Assembly (NCBI GenBank): GCA_024690665.1
Contig: JAILOU010000039.1
Span: 104,779 to 168,778, forward strand
DNA length: 64,000 nucleotides
Reading direction: 5' to 3'
Source: Eubacterium sp.
GTDB taxonomy: Bacteria > Bacillota > Clostridia > Lachnospirales > Lachnospiraceae
In this document: piece by piece, positions 1 to 8,921 of the stretch
Numbering within the stretch: position 1 is the first letter of the stretch
Layout: every line of letters starts with the position of its first letter
Translations under genes and position numbers: made by a program
The notes under the pieces: generated by a model
What the model was told of the DNA's origin: nothing
The model's database searches: none
What the model saw: only the letters and a program-made list of their open reading frames with translations

Positions 1-1
1 T

Positions 2-853
2 TTCGATTCCTGGGTTGAAGAGATGATGAAGACCTATCGCAGCGATAAGAATGCCATCGATAACCCGAATGTTCTGATTACAGATTTTGAGGATGCTGTC
101 ACCAAGAGTGATATTACAAGATTTTTAGAAGCATTTAAAAAGAAAGGCTATAATGTAAGATTTGTAGATACAAGAAAGCTTGCATTTGACGGAGAACACC
201 TGATTGATCCTTCTGACGGTACTCCGTTCCATGTGGTTTATCGAAGACTTGTTACGAGTGATATTGTGGCGAACAAGGACAAGTGTAAGGCATTTATTGA
301 TGCGGTAGCACAAGAAAAGGTCTGTATTATCGGACATTTTAGAACGACCGTTACACATTCTAAGATGATTAATGTTGCGCTCTTAGATGAGATGACAAAG
401 GCCATCATGACACAGGAAGAATGGGATTTTATTCAAGAACATGTTCTGCCAACATACAGACTTCGCAATGATCAAAAGAATCTGGATATTACTGTCGTTA
501 AGAATAATCCTGCCGGATGGATTTTAAAACCGGAAGATGACTATGATGCGAAGGGGGTATATGCCGGCATCAATTATACGCAGGAGGAGTGGGCGAAGAT
601 TGTCGATGAGAATATCGATAATGATTATGTTGCCATGGAATTTTATAATCCACCACTTGCGAAGATCTTCCCGATTCGTCCGCTTCCATATGAGCCGGAT
701 CTTATGGAACCGGAAGAATGGCATTCCATGACAGGAATCTATTCCTATAACGGAACTTTCTATGGATTCTTCTCGCGTATGGGAAAAGAGGGCGTAATCT
801 CAGAAAGTCATGACGGCGTCAGCATTCCTTCATTTGGCGTAGACCTTAATTAG
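2..853 (+). CDS. circularly permuted ATP-grasp family protein (5'-truncated by window)
   Basis: The frame is open from the first bases of the window (FDSWVEEMMK...), so the true start lies upstream and only the C-terminal 283 residues are visible. The fold assignment rests on the segment WILKPEDDYDAKGVYAG followed by an EEW...I helix and a YVAMEFY strand. This resembles the nucleotide-binding core of circularly permuted (type 2, glutathionylspermidine-synthase-like) ATP-grasp enzymes, which join a carboxylate to an amine using ATP. The substrate cannot be told. The next gene is a dehydrogenase with its own promoter 120 bases downstream. The two could act in one pathway, but no terminator or overlap proves it. 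ATP-grasp assignment is moderately sure; specific function is unknown. Confidence 0.6.
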   Translation, partial: FDSWVEEMMKTYRSDKNAIDNPNVLITDFEDAVTKSDITRFLEAFKKKGYNVRFVDTRKLAFDGEHLIDPSDGTPFHVVYRRLVTSDIVANKDKCKAFIDAVAQEKVCIIGHFRTTVTHSKMINVALLDEMTKAIMTQEEWDFIQEHVLPTYRLRNDQKNLDITVVKNNPAGWILKPEDDYDAKGVYAGINYTQEEWAKIVDENIDNDYVAMEFYNPPLAKIFPIRPLPYEPDLMEPEEWHSMTGIYSYNGTFYGFFSRMGKEGVISESHDGVSIPSFGVDLN

Positions 854-874
854 AACATAACAGATTTTATACCA

Positions 875-948
875 TTTTTAACAGGAAACATCCTATTATC
901 GTGCCTTTTTCTGTGTCATAATTGGTTTATCAAAAGAAACTATAAAAT
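875..948 (+). promoter_or_regulatory. AraC-type operator and promoter upstream of the dehydrogenase
   Basis: TTTTTAACAG (875-884) is followed, at fixed distance, by a CATAAT block (917-922) and by ATCAAAAGAAACTATAAAAT (929-948), which contains a TATAAA -10 box at 941. No good -35 hexamer lies 17 bases upstream, as expected of an activator-dependent promoter. The same layout with identical spacing recurs at 3361-3434 in front of the beta-helix gene, with the AraC-family gene lying between the two. Assignment to that regulator is inferred. Confidence 0.6.
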
Positions 949-972
949 GTAAGAGAAACGAGGTATATTAGG

Positions 973-2022
973 ATGAAAACAATTTATGCGCAGGCTCAGG
1001 CCGACGGATCGGTTGAGTTAAAAGAAAAAGAAGTAGGAACTCCGGGAAAAGGTGAAGTCTTATTAAAGGCGAAGTACAGTGCCATGAGCCCGGGAACTGA
1101 GTGTGGACTTTTACATAACGCAATTGTTCCACTTCCGACAGGCATCGGATATGCAATGGCTGCAGAAGTAATTGAGGTTGGAGAAGGTGTAGAAGAGTTT
1201 AAGGTTGGTGATCATGTTGTTGCAACGGTAGAACATGCACAGTATGTCATCACATCAGAACTTAATTGTACGCTTTGTCCGGAAGGCGTTGATTTAAAGC
1301 AGGCAGCATTCTGGAATCTTGGTCATACCGGTATGTATGCTCTTCGTCGCTCTAAGATTGAGATGGGCGAGCCTTGTGCAGTACTTGGTCAGGGATTTGT
1401 CGGAGCCATCACTGCGCAGTGTGCAAGACTTGCAGGTGCCTGCCCGGTTATCGTAACAGACTTAGATCAGGGACGTCTTGATGCCGCTAAGAAGATGGGC
1501 GTTGATTATGCAATCAATACCAAGGAGGATCCTAAGGGTCTTGAAAAAGTTGTAGAAGAACTTGGACTTGACGGACTTCCTGTCATCTATGAAGCAACAG
1601 GAGCAAGAGGACCTCTTATGCAGGCTGCTGAGCTTGTAAGTGAAAGAGGACGCGTTGTAATGATTTCACAGGTACATGGACAGGAAATGCCTCCAATTGA
1701 CGATCCAATTATGCAAAAGGGTGCAAGTCTGATTGGTACATACGTAAACTCTAAACCATATAAGCTTAAGAGAGCAGATCTTCTGATTGATGGAACCTGG
1801 CCACCTGTTATGGGCAAGAAGTTAAATGCTTATAAAAACGCAGATGTATGGACATCAGATGAGGATATCAAAGTATTCTTAAATATGATCAAATACGGAA
1901 AACTTGATATTACACCGCTCATTAGTCATGAGTTTAAGTATACGGATATTCCGAAAGCATATGCAGAGCATGTCTTCCCGGACGTTGACCCTGCAGTAAC
2001 CGGTGGTTTGATTATTTGGTAG
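973..2022 (+). CDS. MDR-superfamily (zinc-type alcohol dehydrogenase-like) oxidoreductase
   Basis: The 349-residue product has the two-domain layout of medium-chain dehydrogenases: a GroES-like N-terminal part (GEVLLKAKYSAMSPGTE, then GEGVEEFKVGDHVVA) and a Rossmann domain with the dinucleotide motif VLGQGFVGAITAQ near residue 140. The structural-zinc four-cysteine lobe is missing and the usual catalytic GHE signature reads GYAMAAE. It is therefore closer to the zinc-poor branch that includes BchC-like and bi-domain oxidoreductases than to classical alcohol dehydrogenases. The start is supported by GAGGT about nine bases upstream. It probably acts on a hydroxyl or keto group with NAD(P)H; the substrate is unknown. 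Its promoter matches that of the beta-helix gene at 3461. Confidence 0.75.
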   Translation: MKTIYAQAQADGSVELKEKEVGTPGKGEVLLKAKYSAMSPGTECGLLHNAIVPLPTGIGYAMAAEVIEVGEGVEEFKVGDHVVATVEHAQYVITSELNCTLCPEGVDLKQAAFWNLGHTGMYALRRSKIEMGEPCAVLGQGFVGAITAQCARLAGACPVIVTDLDQGRLDAAKKMGVDYAINTKEDPKGLEKVVEELGLDGLPVIYEATGARGPLMQAAELVSERGRVVMISQVHGQEMPPIDDPIMQKGASLIGTYVNSKPYKLKRADLLIDGTWPPVMGKKLNAYKNADVWTSDEDIKVFLNMIKYGKLDITPLISHEFKYTDIPKAYAEHVFPDVDPAVTGGLIIW

Positions 2023-2048
2023 TAGAATCTCCTTAAAATAAGAAAAGC

Positions 2049-2094
2049 AAGAAAAGAGAGAATTTTGTCTTCGGGCAAAATTCTCTCTTTTCTT
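2049..2094. terminator. bidirectional intrinsic terminator
   Basis: A perfect 19-bp inverted repeat (AAGAAAAGAGAGAATTTTG and its complement) encloses an 8-base loop between two convergent genes. T-rich tracts on both strands let it serve both the dehydrogenase and the AraC gene. It overlaps the stop codon of the latter. Confidence 0.85.
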
Positions 2095-3280
2095 ATTTGC
2101 TTTGTATTTTCTTTTTGTATCTGGTAGGGGGTTCGCCATAGGTGTCCTTAAATACATTTGTAAAATTACGGGTGTTTGAATATCCGACGGCTTCTGAGAT
2201 CTTGCCGATGCTGTAATCTGTGTTTAGTACAAGATCGAGTGCATGGTCCATACGGACCTGTTTGAGATATTCCGTATAATTGCATCCAACTTCTTTTTTG
2301 AACATGTGACTAAAGTAATTTGGGCTTACGCAGGCAATGTCAGCAAGGATATCAACAGACATCTCTTCCATGTAATTTTCATTTATATAAGTCTTAACCT
2401 TCTCGATGATGGCAGAACCGGATAGACGTCCACTGTTGTAGATGTTAGGAAGAAACTTTTCGTAGTATTCATGAATATGTTGTTTTAATTCTGTGTAGGT
2501 AATGGAGTTTAAGACCTTCTCCTGGAGAGAGTCTTGCATAAAGTAAAAATCTCCATCAAAGAGTTTGTATTTTTGTAGCGAAGACGTTAAAGAACCTGTC
2601 ATATTCATGGCTCTCATACGGACAGCAAAGTGGTTGCCATAGTGAATCTTTTTAATCACATCGATTAAGTAATCAATTTTATCAAGAGCATGTTCGTCCT
2701 TGATTAAGATGGCATGTAAAGCGTCGTCAAAGTAACGGTCATAGTCTTCTTGAGACAGGTTGTAGACTTGTTTTACATTTTGAAAGTCAATCAATGGATA
2801 CGGTTCAAAAAAGTATAGTCGATAGGCAAAGCGAGCGGTTGTCAGTGAATTATGAATCTGACGCAGGGATTTGGCACGAAGGCCGATTCCAACATAAATT
2901 GGAACCTGAAAAGAATCGCTCAGCTGTTTTTGCAAAGGTTTGATTTTTTGCTCAACAAAGGTTGTAATCTCACTAAGAGGATAGATGCCTAAAAGTGTAA
3001 TCATATACTGAGAGTATTCAATCATAAATCCTGTTTCGCTCATGCGAAATTCATCAATTAGCTGGTTATACAGAGTAAATAAAAGTTTTGTTGTTTCCAG
3101 ATAAGAACGTTCCATGGAATCTGTGAAGATATCTCTTAGATAACCAAATGTAATTCCGACGGCAAAATGTGTGTCAAAATCAATTTTTTCAATCAGAGCA
3201 GAATCGTCGTTATCGGAGCTAAGATTTTGATTAAAGGTATTAAAAAAATTTGTATTAACATAATCAGATCGATGCAACAT
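2093..3280 (-). CDS. AraC/XylS-family transcriptional regulator
   Basis: The 395-residue protein ends in a typical AraC double helix-turn-helix domain (about residues 290-392): MSVDILADIACVSPNYFSHMF for the first helix pair and IGKISEAVGYSNTRNFTNVF for the second. The first ~280 residues contain no receiver domain. They resemble the GGDEF-like or ligand-sensing cores of YesN-type regulators only loosely, so the inducer is unknown. The start is backed by GGAGGTA seven bases upstream on the minus strand. The gene faces away from the beta-helix gene and converges on the dehydrogenase. Two identically arranged operator-like blocks flank it, so it most likely activates both neighbours. Confidence 0.88.
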   Translation of the reverse strand: MLHRSDYVNTNFFNTFNQNLSSDNDDSALIEKIDFDTHFAVGITFGYLRDIFTDSMERSYLETTKLLFTLYNQLIDEFRMSETGFMIEYSQYMITLLGIYPLSEITTFVEQKIKPLQKQLSDSFQVPIYVGIGLRAKSLRQIHNSLTTARFAYRLYFFEPYPLIDFQNVKQVYNLSQEDYDRYFDDALHAILIKDEHALDKIDYLIDVIKKIHYGNHFAVRMRAMNMTGSLTSSLQKYKLFDGDFYFMQDSLQEKVLNSITYTELKQHIHEYYEKFLPNIYNSGRLSGSAIIEKVKTYINENYMEEMSVDILADIACVSPNYFSHMFKKEVGCNYTEYLKQVRMDHALDLVLNTDYSIGKISEAVGYSNTRNFTNVFKDTYGEPPTRYKKKIQSK

Positions 3281-3360
3281 ATCAGGCTACCTCCATGGTT
3301 TTCATGTTTTATGATTTTATTATAAAATATAAAGACAAAAAAACAACAGATTATTACTGT

Positions 3361-3434
3361 TTTTTAACAGAAAATGACATATAAATCGGTCAAAATTAAT
3401 GACATAATAAGACTATCAAAAGAAACTATAAAAT
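3361..3434 (+). promoter_or_regulatory. AraC-type operator and promoter upstream of the beta-helix gene
   Basis: TTTTTAACAG (3361-3370), CATAAT (3403-3408) and ATCAAAAGAAACTATAAAAT (3415-3434) repeat the block at 875-948 with the same distances; the TATAAA box starts 66 bases after the first element in both. The intergenic region (3281-3460) must also hold the promoter of the divergent AraC gene. Confidence 0.62.
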
Positions 3435-3460
3435 TATATGGAACAAAGGAGCAATTGACT

Positions 3461-4864
3461 ATGGAATTAAAAAATGTAAAGGGTGTTTACAAAACACATC
3501 CGGAAAGACGCGAAAGTAAAAATATCGCAACCATGGCAGAAATTATTGAAGCGGTAAATGGAATCTTAAATCCAAACGGACCTAAGATCAACTGGTTTGC
3601 ACCTGCTGAAGATGCAGTTGCAGCAGTGCATTTTAAGGATGGAAAGTACGATGAGAAAACTTCAAATCCGGCTGTTGTATATGGCGGTGAAATCTCGGAT
3701 AAGGAAGTAAAAGACCTTAAGGTCGTAGCATACGAAGGAAACCGCGGAGCAATCTATGCAGAAGGAGCCGGAACAGATGTAACGGTAGACGGAGCTTATA
3801 TCTCTCTTCAGGGAGACGGTACCGGAATCGGTGGACCTGCTAGTGGTGCTTCCGTTAAATATGATGCAAAACTTACCATCAAGAATGCAATTATTGACAC
3901 AATGGGAAGAACCCGTTACTCAACAGCAGCAGAAGAAGGTGCAGTACTGAAAGTATATGATTCTGTAATCTGGTCTCATGGTATTCCATATGGAGAAGGT
4001 ATCGAGAAGCCAACCGCACTGATGTCAACACCACCTGGAGCACTTGAGATGGATGGTAATACCCGTACGCACTGCTCTATGTCTAATTCACTCAGTTATT
4101 TCTATAATTCTAAGATTATCTGTGATGGATGGGCAGCACTTTCAACAGAGTCTTCAGAAGGTTTTGTATATCTAGAGGCAAATGACTGCGATATCGTATG
4201 TACCAAGAATGGTTACGGCGCATATGCAGACCCTGGATGCCACGACTTTTTCAATGATTGTCATTTTGACATGGCTCGTATGGCTGCAATTATCGCAGGT
4301 AACTCTGATATGACATTTAATGACTGTGATTGTGACTGCGGTACTTACTTTGCGCTGAGCCACTGCGTAAACGGATGGCCGGAAGAAGTTGGTGAGATTA
4401 CGGTAAATGGCGGTAAGATTAAGACGAAGAAAGAAGCTTTCTTAATCAAGAGCCATAACTTTATTATGGATATGTGTGATGTAGACCTGTCTTCTGAATG
4501 CGGTGTATTAGTTCATACAATCGTAAATGATGACCCGTGTGCAACCGAGGCTGTTGATCCATATGGCGTTAACGTACTGATGACAGATATGGATGTTGCA
4601 GGAGACCTGGTTCATGAGGATACGACTCGTGAGATGTGGGTAGAACTGACAAGTACTGTTCTTACAGGTGCAATCAAGAATGCCAATATCACCATCGATG
4701 GCGGCAGCAAGTGGATTGCAACAGCAGATTCTACTGTTACATTTATGAATGATGTTTCACCGGCACAGATTGATGCAAAGGCTGGTGTAACCATTACTGC
4801 TAAGGGTGCTGAAGCAATGACGATAGATCTTCCAAGCGGAGGAAAACTGGTCGTTACTGCTTAA
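3461..4864 (+). CDS. cytosolic right-handed beta-helix protein of unknown function
   Basis: I place the start at MELKNVKG, 87 bases inside the listed ORF, because AAAGGAG lies eight bases upstream and the promoter box overlaps the longer version. The 467-residue product has no signal peptide or membrane segment. It is built of short strand repeats (for example ITVNGGKIKTKKEAFLIKSHN, LKVYDSVIWSHG) typical of parallel beta-helices as in pectate-lyase-like folds. It is rich in cysteine and aspartate around NDCDCDCG. Exported beta-helix proteins usually degrade or bind polysaccharides; a cytosolic one is unusual. Co-regulation with the dehydrogenase, and perhaps the ATP-grasp enzyme, hints at a metabolic or assembly role. 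No catalytic residues could be assigned. Confidence 0.7.
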   Translation: MELKNVKGVYKTHPERRESKNIATMAEIIEAVNGILNPNGPKINWFAPAEDAVAAVHFKDGKYDEKTSNPAVVYGGEISDKEVKDLKVVAYEGNRGAIYAEGAGTDVTVDGAYISLQGDGTGIGGPASGASVKYDAKLTIKNAIIDTMGRTRYSTAAEEGAVLKVYDSVIWSHGIPYGEGIEKPTALMSTPPGALEMDGNTRTHCSMSNSLSYFYNSKIICDGWAALSTESSEGFVYLEANDCDIVCTKNGYGAYADPGCHDFFNDCHFDMARMAAIIAGNSDMTFNDCDCDCGTYFALSHCVNGWPEEVGEITVNGGKIKTKKEAFLIKSHNFIMDMCDVDLSSECGVLVHTIVNDDPCATEAVDPYGVNVLMTDMDVAGDLVHEDTTREMWVELTSTVLTGAIKNANITIDGGSKWIATADSTVTFMNDVSPAQIDAKAGVTITAKGAEAMTIDLPSGGKLVVTA

Positions 4865-4879
4865 GGTATATAGTTCAAT

Positions 4880-4926
4880 AAAAAGATTCCGGAAGTGAGT
4901 GATATCCATTTCCGGGATTTTTTTGT
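4880..4926 (+). terminator. intrinsic terminator after the beta-helix gene
   Basis: GATTCCGGAA pairs with TTCCGGGATT (with wobbles) around a ~14-base loop, followed by a run of seven T. Confidence 0.75.
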
Positions 4927-4971
4927 GCGCAAAAATGGGGTATACTTAACTTAATATTGGAGGAGATAAGC

Positions 4972-5772
4972 ATGAAGGCAAAGATTGCGGTGGCACAGAT
5001 GAATTCCGGTGCGGATGCAAAAAAGAATCTGGATAAGATGTGTGCGATGACAAAGGAAGCGAAAGCGCAGGGGGCAGATCTGATTTTGTTTCCGGAGCAT
5101 GCTGATTATCTGGGGCATGGAATGCGAAAACAGGCACAGCTTATAGATGGAGAACTGATTGGTACATTGTCTGCGTGTGCAGCGCTTAATCGTATCTATC
5201 TGCATCTGGGAAGCTTTACGGAAAAAAGTGATACGAACAGACCTTATAACACGAGCGTATTATTTGACCGTGATGGGAAGACGGTGGCAACTTATCGAAA
5301 GACGCATTTATTTGAAGTGGATATAGAAGGTGGCACGAAGGTAAGGGAAGCGGACACGGTTTCGCCCGGTGATCAGATTGTGGTATGTGATACTGATTTT
5401 GGCAGGGTGGGATTCGCAATCTGCTATGACCTTCGTTTTCCACAGCTGTTTCAAAAGATGGCTAAGGCAGGGGCTGATATCATCTGTATGCCGGCAAACT
5501 TTACTTATGAAACGGGCAAGGCGCACTGGGAAGTGCTTCTTAGGGCCAGAGCTATTGAAAATACCTGTTATATTGTGGCAGCGGATCAGGTAGGAGAAAA
5601 GCCGGAATTTACAGCATATGGACATTCCATGATTATAGATGCGTGGGGAAATGTCTTAACTCAAAGTGAGCAAACAGAGGGACTGATTTACGCGACGATT
5701 GATTTAGAATATTTAAAGCAGGTTAGACGTCAGATGCCTTCGCTTCACAATACGAGAGAAGACTTATATTAA
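4972..5772 (+). CDS. carbon-nitrogen hydrolase (nitrilase superfamily)
   Basis: The start is set at MKAKIAVAQM, preceded by GGAGGAG; the five extra residues in the ORF track are untranslated leader. The 266-residue protein has the full catalytic set of the family: glutamate in LFPEHADY, lysine in YRKTHLF and cysteine in GFAICYDLRFP. Members hydrolyse amides or nitriles, and this size and the conserved LRARAIENTCY segment fit the Nit1/omega-amidase-like branch, which repairs deaminated metabolites. The gene leads a tight run with the phosphomutase, Memo/AMMECR1 and radical SAM genes (18-37 base gaps). Its exact substrate is not determinable. Confidence 0.88.
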   Translation: MKAKIAVAQMNSGADAKKNLDKMCAMTKEAKAQGADLILFPEHADYLGHGMRKQAQLIDGELIGTLSACAALNRIYLHLGSFTEKSDTNRPYNTSVLFDRDGKTVATYRKTHLFEVDIEGGTKVREADTVSPGDQIVVCDTDFGRVGFAICYDLRFPQLFQKMAKAGADIICMPANFTYETGKAHWEVLLRARAIENTCYIVAADQVGEKPEFTAYGHSMIIDAWGNVLTQSEQTEGLIYATIDLEYLKQVRRQMPSLHNTREDLY

Positions 5773-5789
5773 GACTGGGAGATGATAAG

Positions 5790-7484
5790 ATGGGATATCT
5801 TGAAACTTATACAAAATGGGTAAAACAGCTAGAAGAAGGCAATCCACTAAAAAAAGAACTTATAGCGATAAAAGACGATGCGCGGGAGATTGAAGAGCGG
5901 TTTTATCAGGAATTGTCATTTGGCACAGCAGGACTTCGCGGAAAAGTCGGTGCAGGTACCAATCGTATGAATATATACACGGTTGGGAAAGCAACGCAGG
6001 GAATTGCCAATTATATCAAAACCTACGGACAAGAGGCTATGAAGCGAGGCGTTGTAATTGCACATGATCCAAGACATTTTTCCAGAGAATTTTGTGAACT
6101 GACAGCCGGCATACTGGCGGCTAATCAGATCCGGGCATATACATTTATGTCTCTTCGTCCGACACCACAGCTGGCCTATATGGTAACGCGGCTTCACTGC
6201 ATAGCCGGAATAAATATTACGGCGTCCCATAACCCTAAGGAATACAATGGCTATAAGGTGTACTGGGAAGATGGATGCCAGGTGTCTTCAAAGATCGCCG
6301 ATGCGATGACATCTTGTATTAACGAGGTGGATTTGTTTGAGGATGTTTTAAACTATGACTATGAAAAAGGCGTTCAGGAAGGGAAGATTAAAGTTCTTGG
6401 AGCCGAGTATGATGATGAGTATCTAAAGAAAGTGGAAGCGCAGGCGATACATGAAGGGGAGGAGCTTGACCTTACGATTCCGCTTGTCTATACACCACTC
6501 AATGGTTGCGGGGCGATTCCATTTCGCCGTATGTTAGAAGAGCGAGGTTTTACTAATTATAAGATTGTGCCGGAACAAGAACAACCGGATCCGGATTTTA
6601 CGACGGTGGGATATCCAAATCCCGAGGATCCAAAGGCATTCGCACTTAGTGAAACATATGCTAAGGAGTTTGGGGCCGAACTGATTATGGCTACCGATCC
6701 GGACGCAGACAGATTCGCGATTGAGATTCGAGATCATAATGGAAATTATGTTCCGCTAAATGGAAATCAGACGGGGTATCTGCTGGTAAATTATATCCTG
6801 GAGGGCCATAAGAGCGCCGGGACTTTACCGCAAAAGGGTGCGATGGTGAAATCGATTGTAACATCTACGCTTTCGACACGTATCGCGAATGCTTATGGAG
6901 TCGAGATGTTTGAGACGCTGACAGGGTTTAAAAATATCTGCGGAAGAATTCCAAGACTTCACGAAGAAGGATACACGTATCTGTTTGGCTATGAGGAATC
7001 GGTCGGATATGCAGCCTGCGAAGAGATCCGCGATAAGGATGGCATATCGGCAGGTATGCTGATTGCAGAGGCGGCAGCATATTATCGAAAACAGAATAAG
7101 ACGCTGTGGGATGTGCTTATGGAAATCTATGAAACATACGGATATTTTGCGGAAGACGAGCCGAATATTGTCTTAGATGGAATTGCCGGGGCGAAAAGAA
7201 TACAAAGGATGATGAGCTGGTTTCGGTCTCATACGCCAAAAACGGTAGCAAACATTAGAGTGAAAGATGTCATTGACTATGCGGACGGTTATGAAGACCT
7301 TGAGCCGCACAATGCCATCCGGGTATTTTTGGAAGATGGATCCTGGTTTGCAATTCGTCCGAGCGGAACAGAGCCTAAGATTAAATTTTATTTTTATGCA
7401 ACTGCTGATTCTAAGGAGGCTGCGCTGCAGGAAAATAAAATGATTAAAAATGAAATATTTGAACTTATTCAGGCAGTCGAATAA
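5790..7484 (+). CDS. alpha-D-phosphohexomutase (phosphoglucomutase/phosphomannomutase)
   Basis: This 564-residue enzyme interconverts hexose 1- and 6-phosphates in the cytosol. All four signature loops are visible: the phosphoserine loop INITASHNPKEYNG (near residue 145), the metal loop ATDPDADRFAIE, the sugar loop FGYEESVGY and the phosphate-binding loop RPSGTEPKIKFYF near the C terminus. Its length matches the Gram-positive PgcA/YbbT group rather than the shorter GlmM mutases. GGGAG is well placed before the ATG. It supplies glucose 1-phosphate for glycogen or envelope sugar synthesis. Its place in this operon is probably housekeeping. Confidence 0.93.
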   Translation: MGYLETYTKWVKQLEEGNPLKKELIAIKDDAREIEERFYQELSFGTAGLRGKVGAGTNRMNIYTVGKATQGIANYIKTYGQEAMKRGVVIAHDPRHFSREFCELTAGILAANQIRAYTFMSLRPTPQLAYMVTRLHCIAGINITASHNPKEYNGYKVYWEDGCQVSSKIADAMTSCINEVDLFEDVLNYDYEKGVQEGKIKVLGAEYDDEYLKKVEAQAIHEGEELDLTIPLVYTPLNGCGAIPFRRMLEERGFTNYKIVPEQEQPDPDFTTVGYPNPEDPKAFALSETYAKEFGAELIMATDPDADRFAIEIRDHNGNYVPLNGNQTGYLLVNYILEGHKSAGTLPQKGAMVKSIVTSTLSTRIANAYGVEMFETLTGFKNICGRIPRLHEEGYTYLFGYEESVGYAACEEIRDKDGISAGMLIAEAAAYYRKQNKTLWDVLMEIYETYGYFAEDEPNIVLDGIAGAKRIQRMMSWFRSHTPKTVANIRVKDVIDYADGYEDLEPHNAIRVFLEDGSWFAIRPSGTEPKIKFYFYATADSKEAALQENKMIKNEIFELIQAVE

Positions 7485-7520
7485 AAAGTAGCGTAATTGA
7501 ATTGTGAAAGGGGGCGTTTG

Positions 7521-8909
7521 ATGTCAGTTGTAGGTGGAATTATGGTGCCGCATCCACCACTAATCATACCGGAGGTTGGTAGAGGTCAGGAGAGCGTCAT
7601 CAGGAAGACGAGCGAAGCTTATGAAAAGGCTGCACAATTTGTTGCTGATTTAAAACCGGATACAATCGTGGTCATCTCTCCTCATACGATTATGTATTCA
7701 GATTATCTGCATATATCTCCGGGGTATCGGGCGAGTGGTGATTTTGGCAGCTTTGGAGCAGGTCAGGTACGGATTGCGGTAGAGTATGATGCCGATTTGT
7801 CTAATCGATTTTGTGAACTGGCAGAAGATGCACATATTCCGGCAGGCTATGAGGGAGAACGAGATGCATCGCTGGATCATGGGACGCTTGTGCCGCTTTA
7901 TTTCATTTGCAAAAAATATAGAGACTTTAAGGTGGTTCGCGTGGGAATTTCGGGAATACCATTGGCGCAGCAGTACCGATTTGGAACGCTGATTGCGCAG
8001 GCGGCTAAAGAGATGAACCGAAGAGTTGTTGTTGTGGCAAGCGGAGATCTGTCACACAAACTGCAAAAGAGCGGACCATACGGCTTTGATCCTTCAGGAC
8101 CTGTCTATGATGAGAAGGTTATGGATGTGATGGGAAAGGGAGAATTTTACAAATTGCTTCACTTTGATGCAGGACTGCTCGACAAAGCTGCAGAGTGTGG
8201 ACACCGTTCCTTTGTCATCATGGGAGGAGCGTTTGACTGTCTTAGTGTGGAGACAACAAAGTATTCCCATCAGGATGTAACAGGGGTCGGATATGGCATT
8301 TGTACCTATAAAGTATTACATGATGATGAAACAAAAGATTATCTAAATCGTTATGAACAGGAACTGGAAAAAAAGAGGGAAGAGCAGATGTTAATGGAAG
8401 ATGCTTATGTTTCTTTGGCCAGAAGGACGATTGAAAACTATATTGCTGGAGAAAAATTAATCGGCGTGCCGGAAGGGCTGCCGCAGGAGATGTATCAAAA
8501 GAGAGCCGGAGCATTTGTGTCCTTACATATTGACGGAGGGCTTAGAGGCTGCATTGGAACAATTGGGCCGACAACAGGGTCTGTAGCAGAAGAAATTATT
8601 CAAAATGCGGTTTCTGCGTCTACGAAGGATCCGAGGTTCTCACCGGTGCGAGAAGAGGAACTGCCGTACCTTGAATATTCTGTCGATGTGCTTGGAGAGC
8701 CGGAAATAATCGATTCGCCCAGTCAGCTGGATGTCAAAAGATATGGTGTAATCGTGACAAAGGGATTAAAGCGGGGGCTTTTACTTCCGGACCTTGATGG
8801 CGTAGATACGGTAGAGCAGCAGATCGCAATTGCAAAGCAAAAGGCAGGCATCGCGCAGGAGGACAAGAAGGTACAATTAGAACGTTTTGAAGTCATCAGA
8901 CATCATTAG
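7521..8909 (+). CDS. AmmeMemoRadiSam system protein: Memo-like (B) and AMMECR1 (A) domains fused
   Basis: I choose the ATG at 7521 (MSVVGGIMVPHPPL), with GAAAGGGGG upstream. Residues ~1-265 form a Memo/LigB-type (class III extradiol dioxygenase-like) domain, with the early VPHPPLIIP histidines and the later VVASGDLSH motif. Residues ~285-462 form an AMMECR1 domain with the signature LRGCIGT. The family is known by its genomic partnership with a radical SAM gene, found here 12 bases downstream. The reaction is not established to my knowledge. Metal binding by the Memo half and modification of a shared substrate are plausible. The domain calls are firm. Confidence 0.9.
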   Translation: MSVVGGIMVPHPPLIIPEVGRGQESVIRKTSEAYEKAAQFVADLKPDTIVVISPHTIMYSDYLHISPGYRASGDFGSFGAGQVRIAVEYDADLSNRFCELAEDAHIPAGYEGERDASLDHGTLVPLYFICKKYRDFKVVRVGISGIPLAQQYRFGTLIAQAAKEMNRRVVVVASGDLSHKLQKSGPYGFDPSGPVYDEKVMDVMGKGEFYKLLHFDAGLLDKAAECGHRSFVIMGGAFDCLSVETTKYSHQDVTGVGYGICTYKVLHDDETKDYLNRYEQELEKKREEQMLMEDAYVSLARRTIENYIAGEKLIGVPEGLPQEMYQKRAGAFVSLHIDGGLRGCIGTIGPTTGSVAEEIIQNAVSASTKDPRFSPVREEELPYLEYSVDVLGEPEIIDSPSQLDVKRYGVIVTKGLKRGLLLPDLDGVDTVEQQIAIAKQKAGIAQEDKKVQLERFEVIRHH

Positions 8910-8921
8910 GTGGGATGGAAT

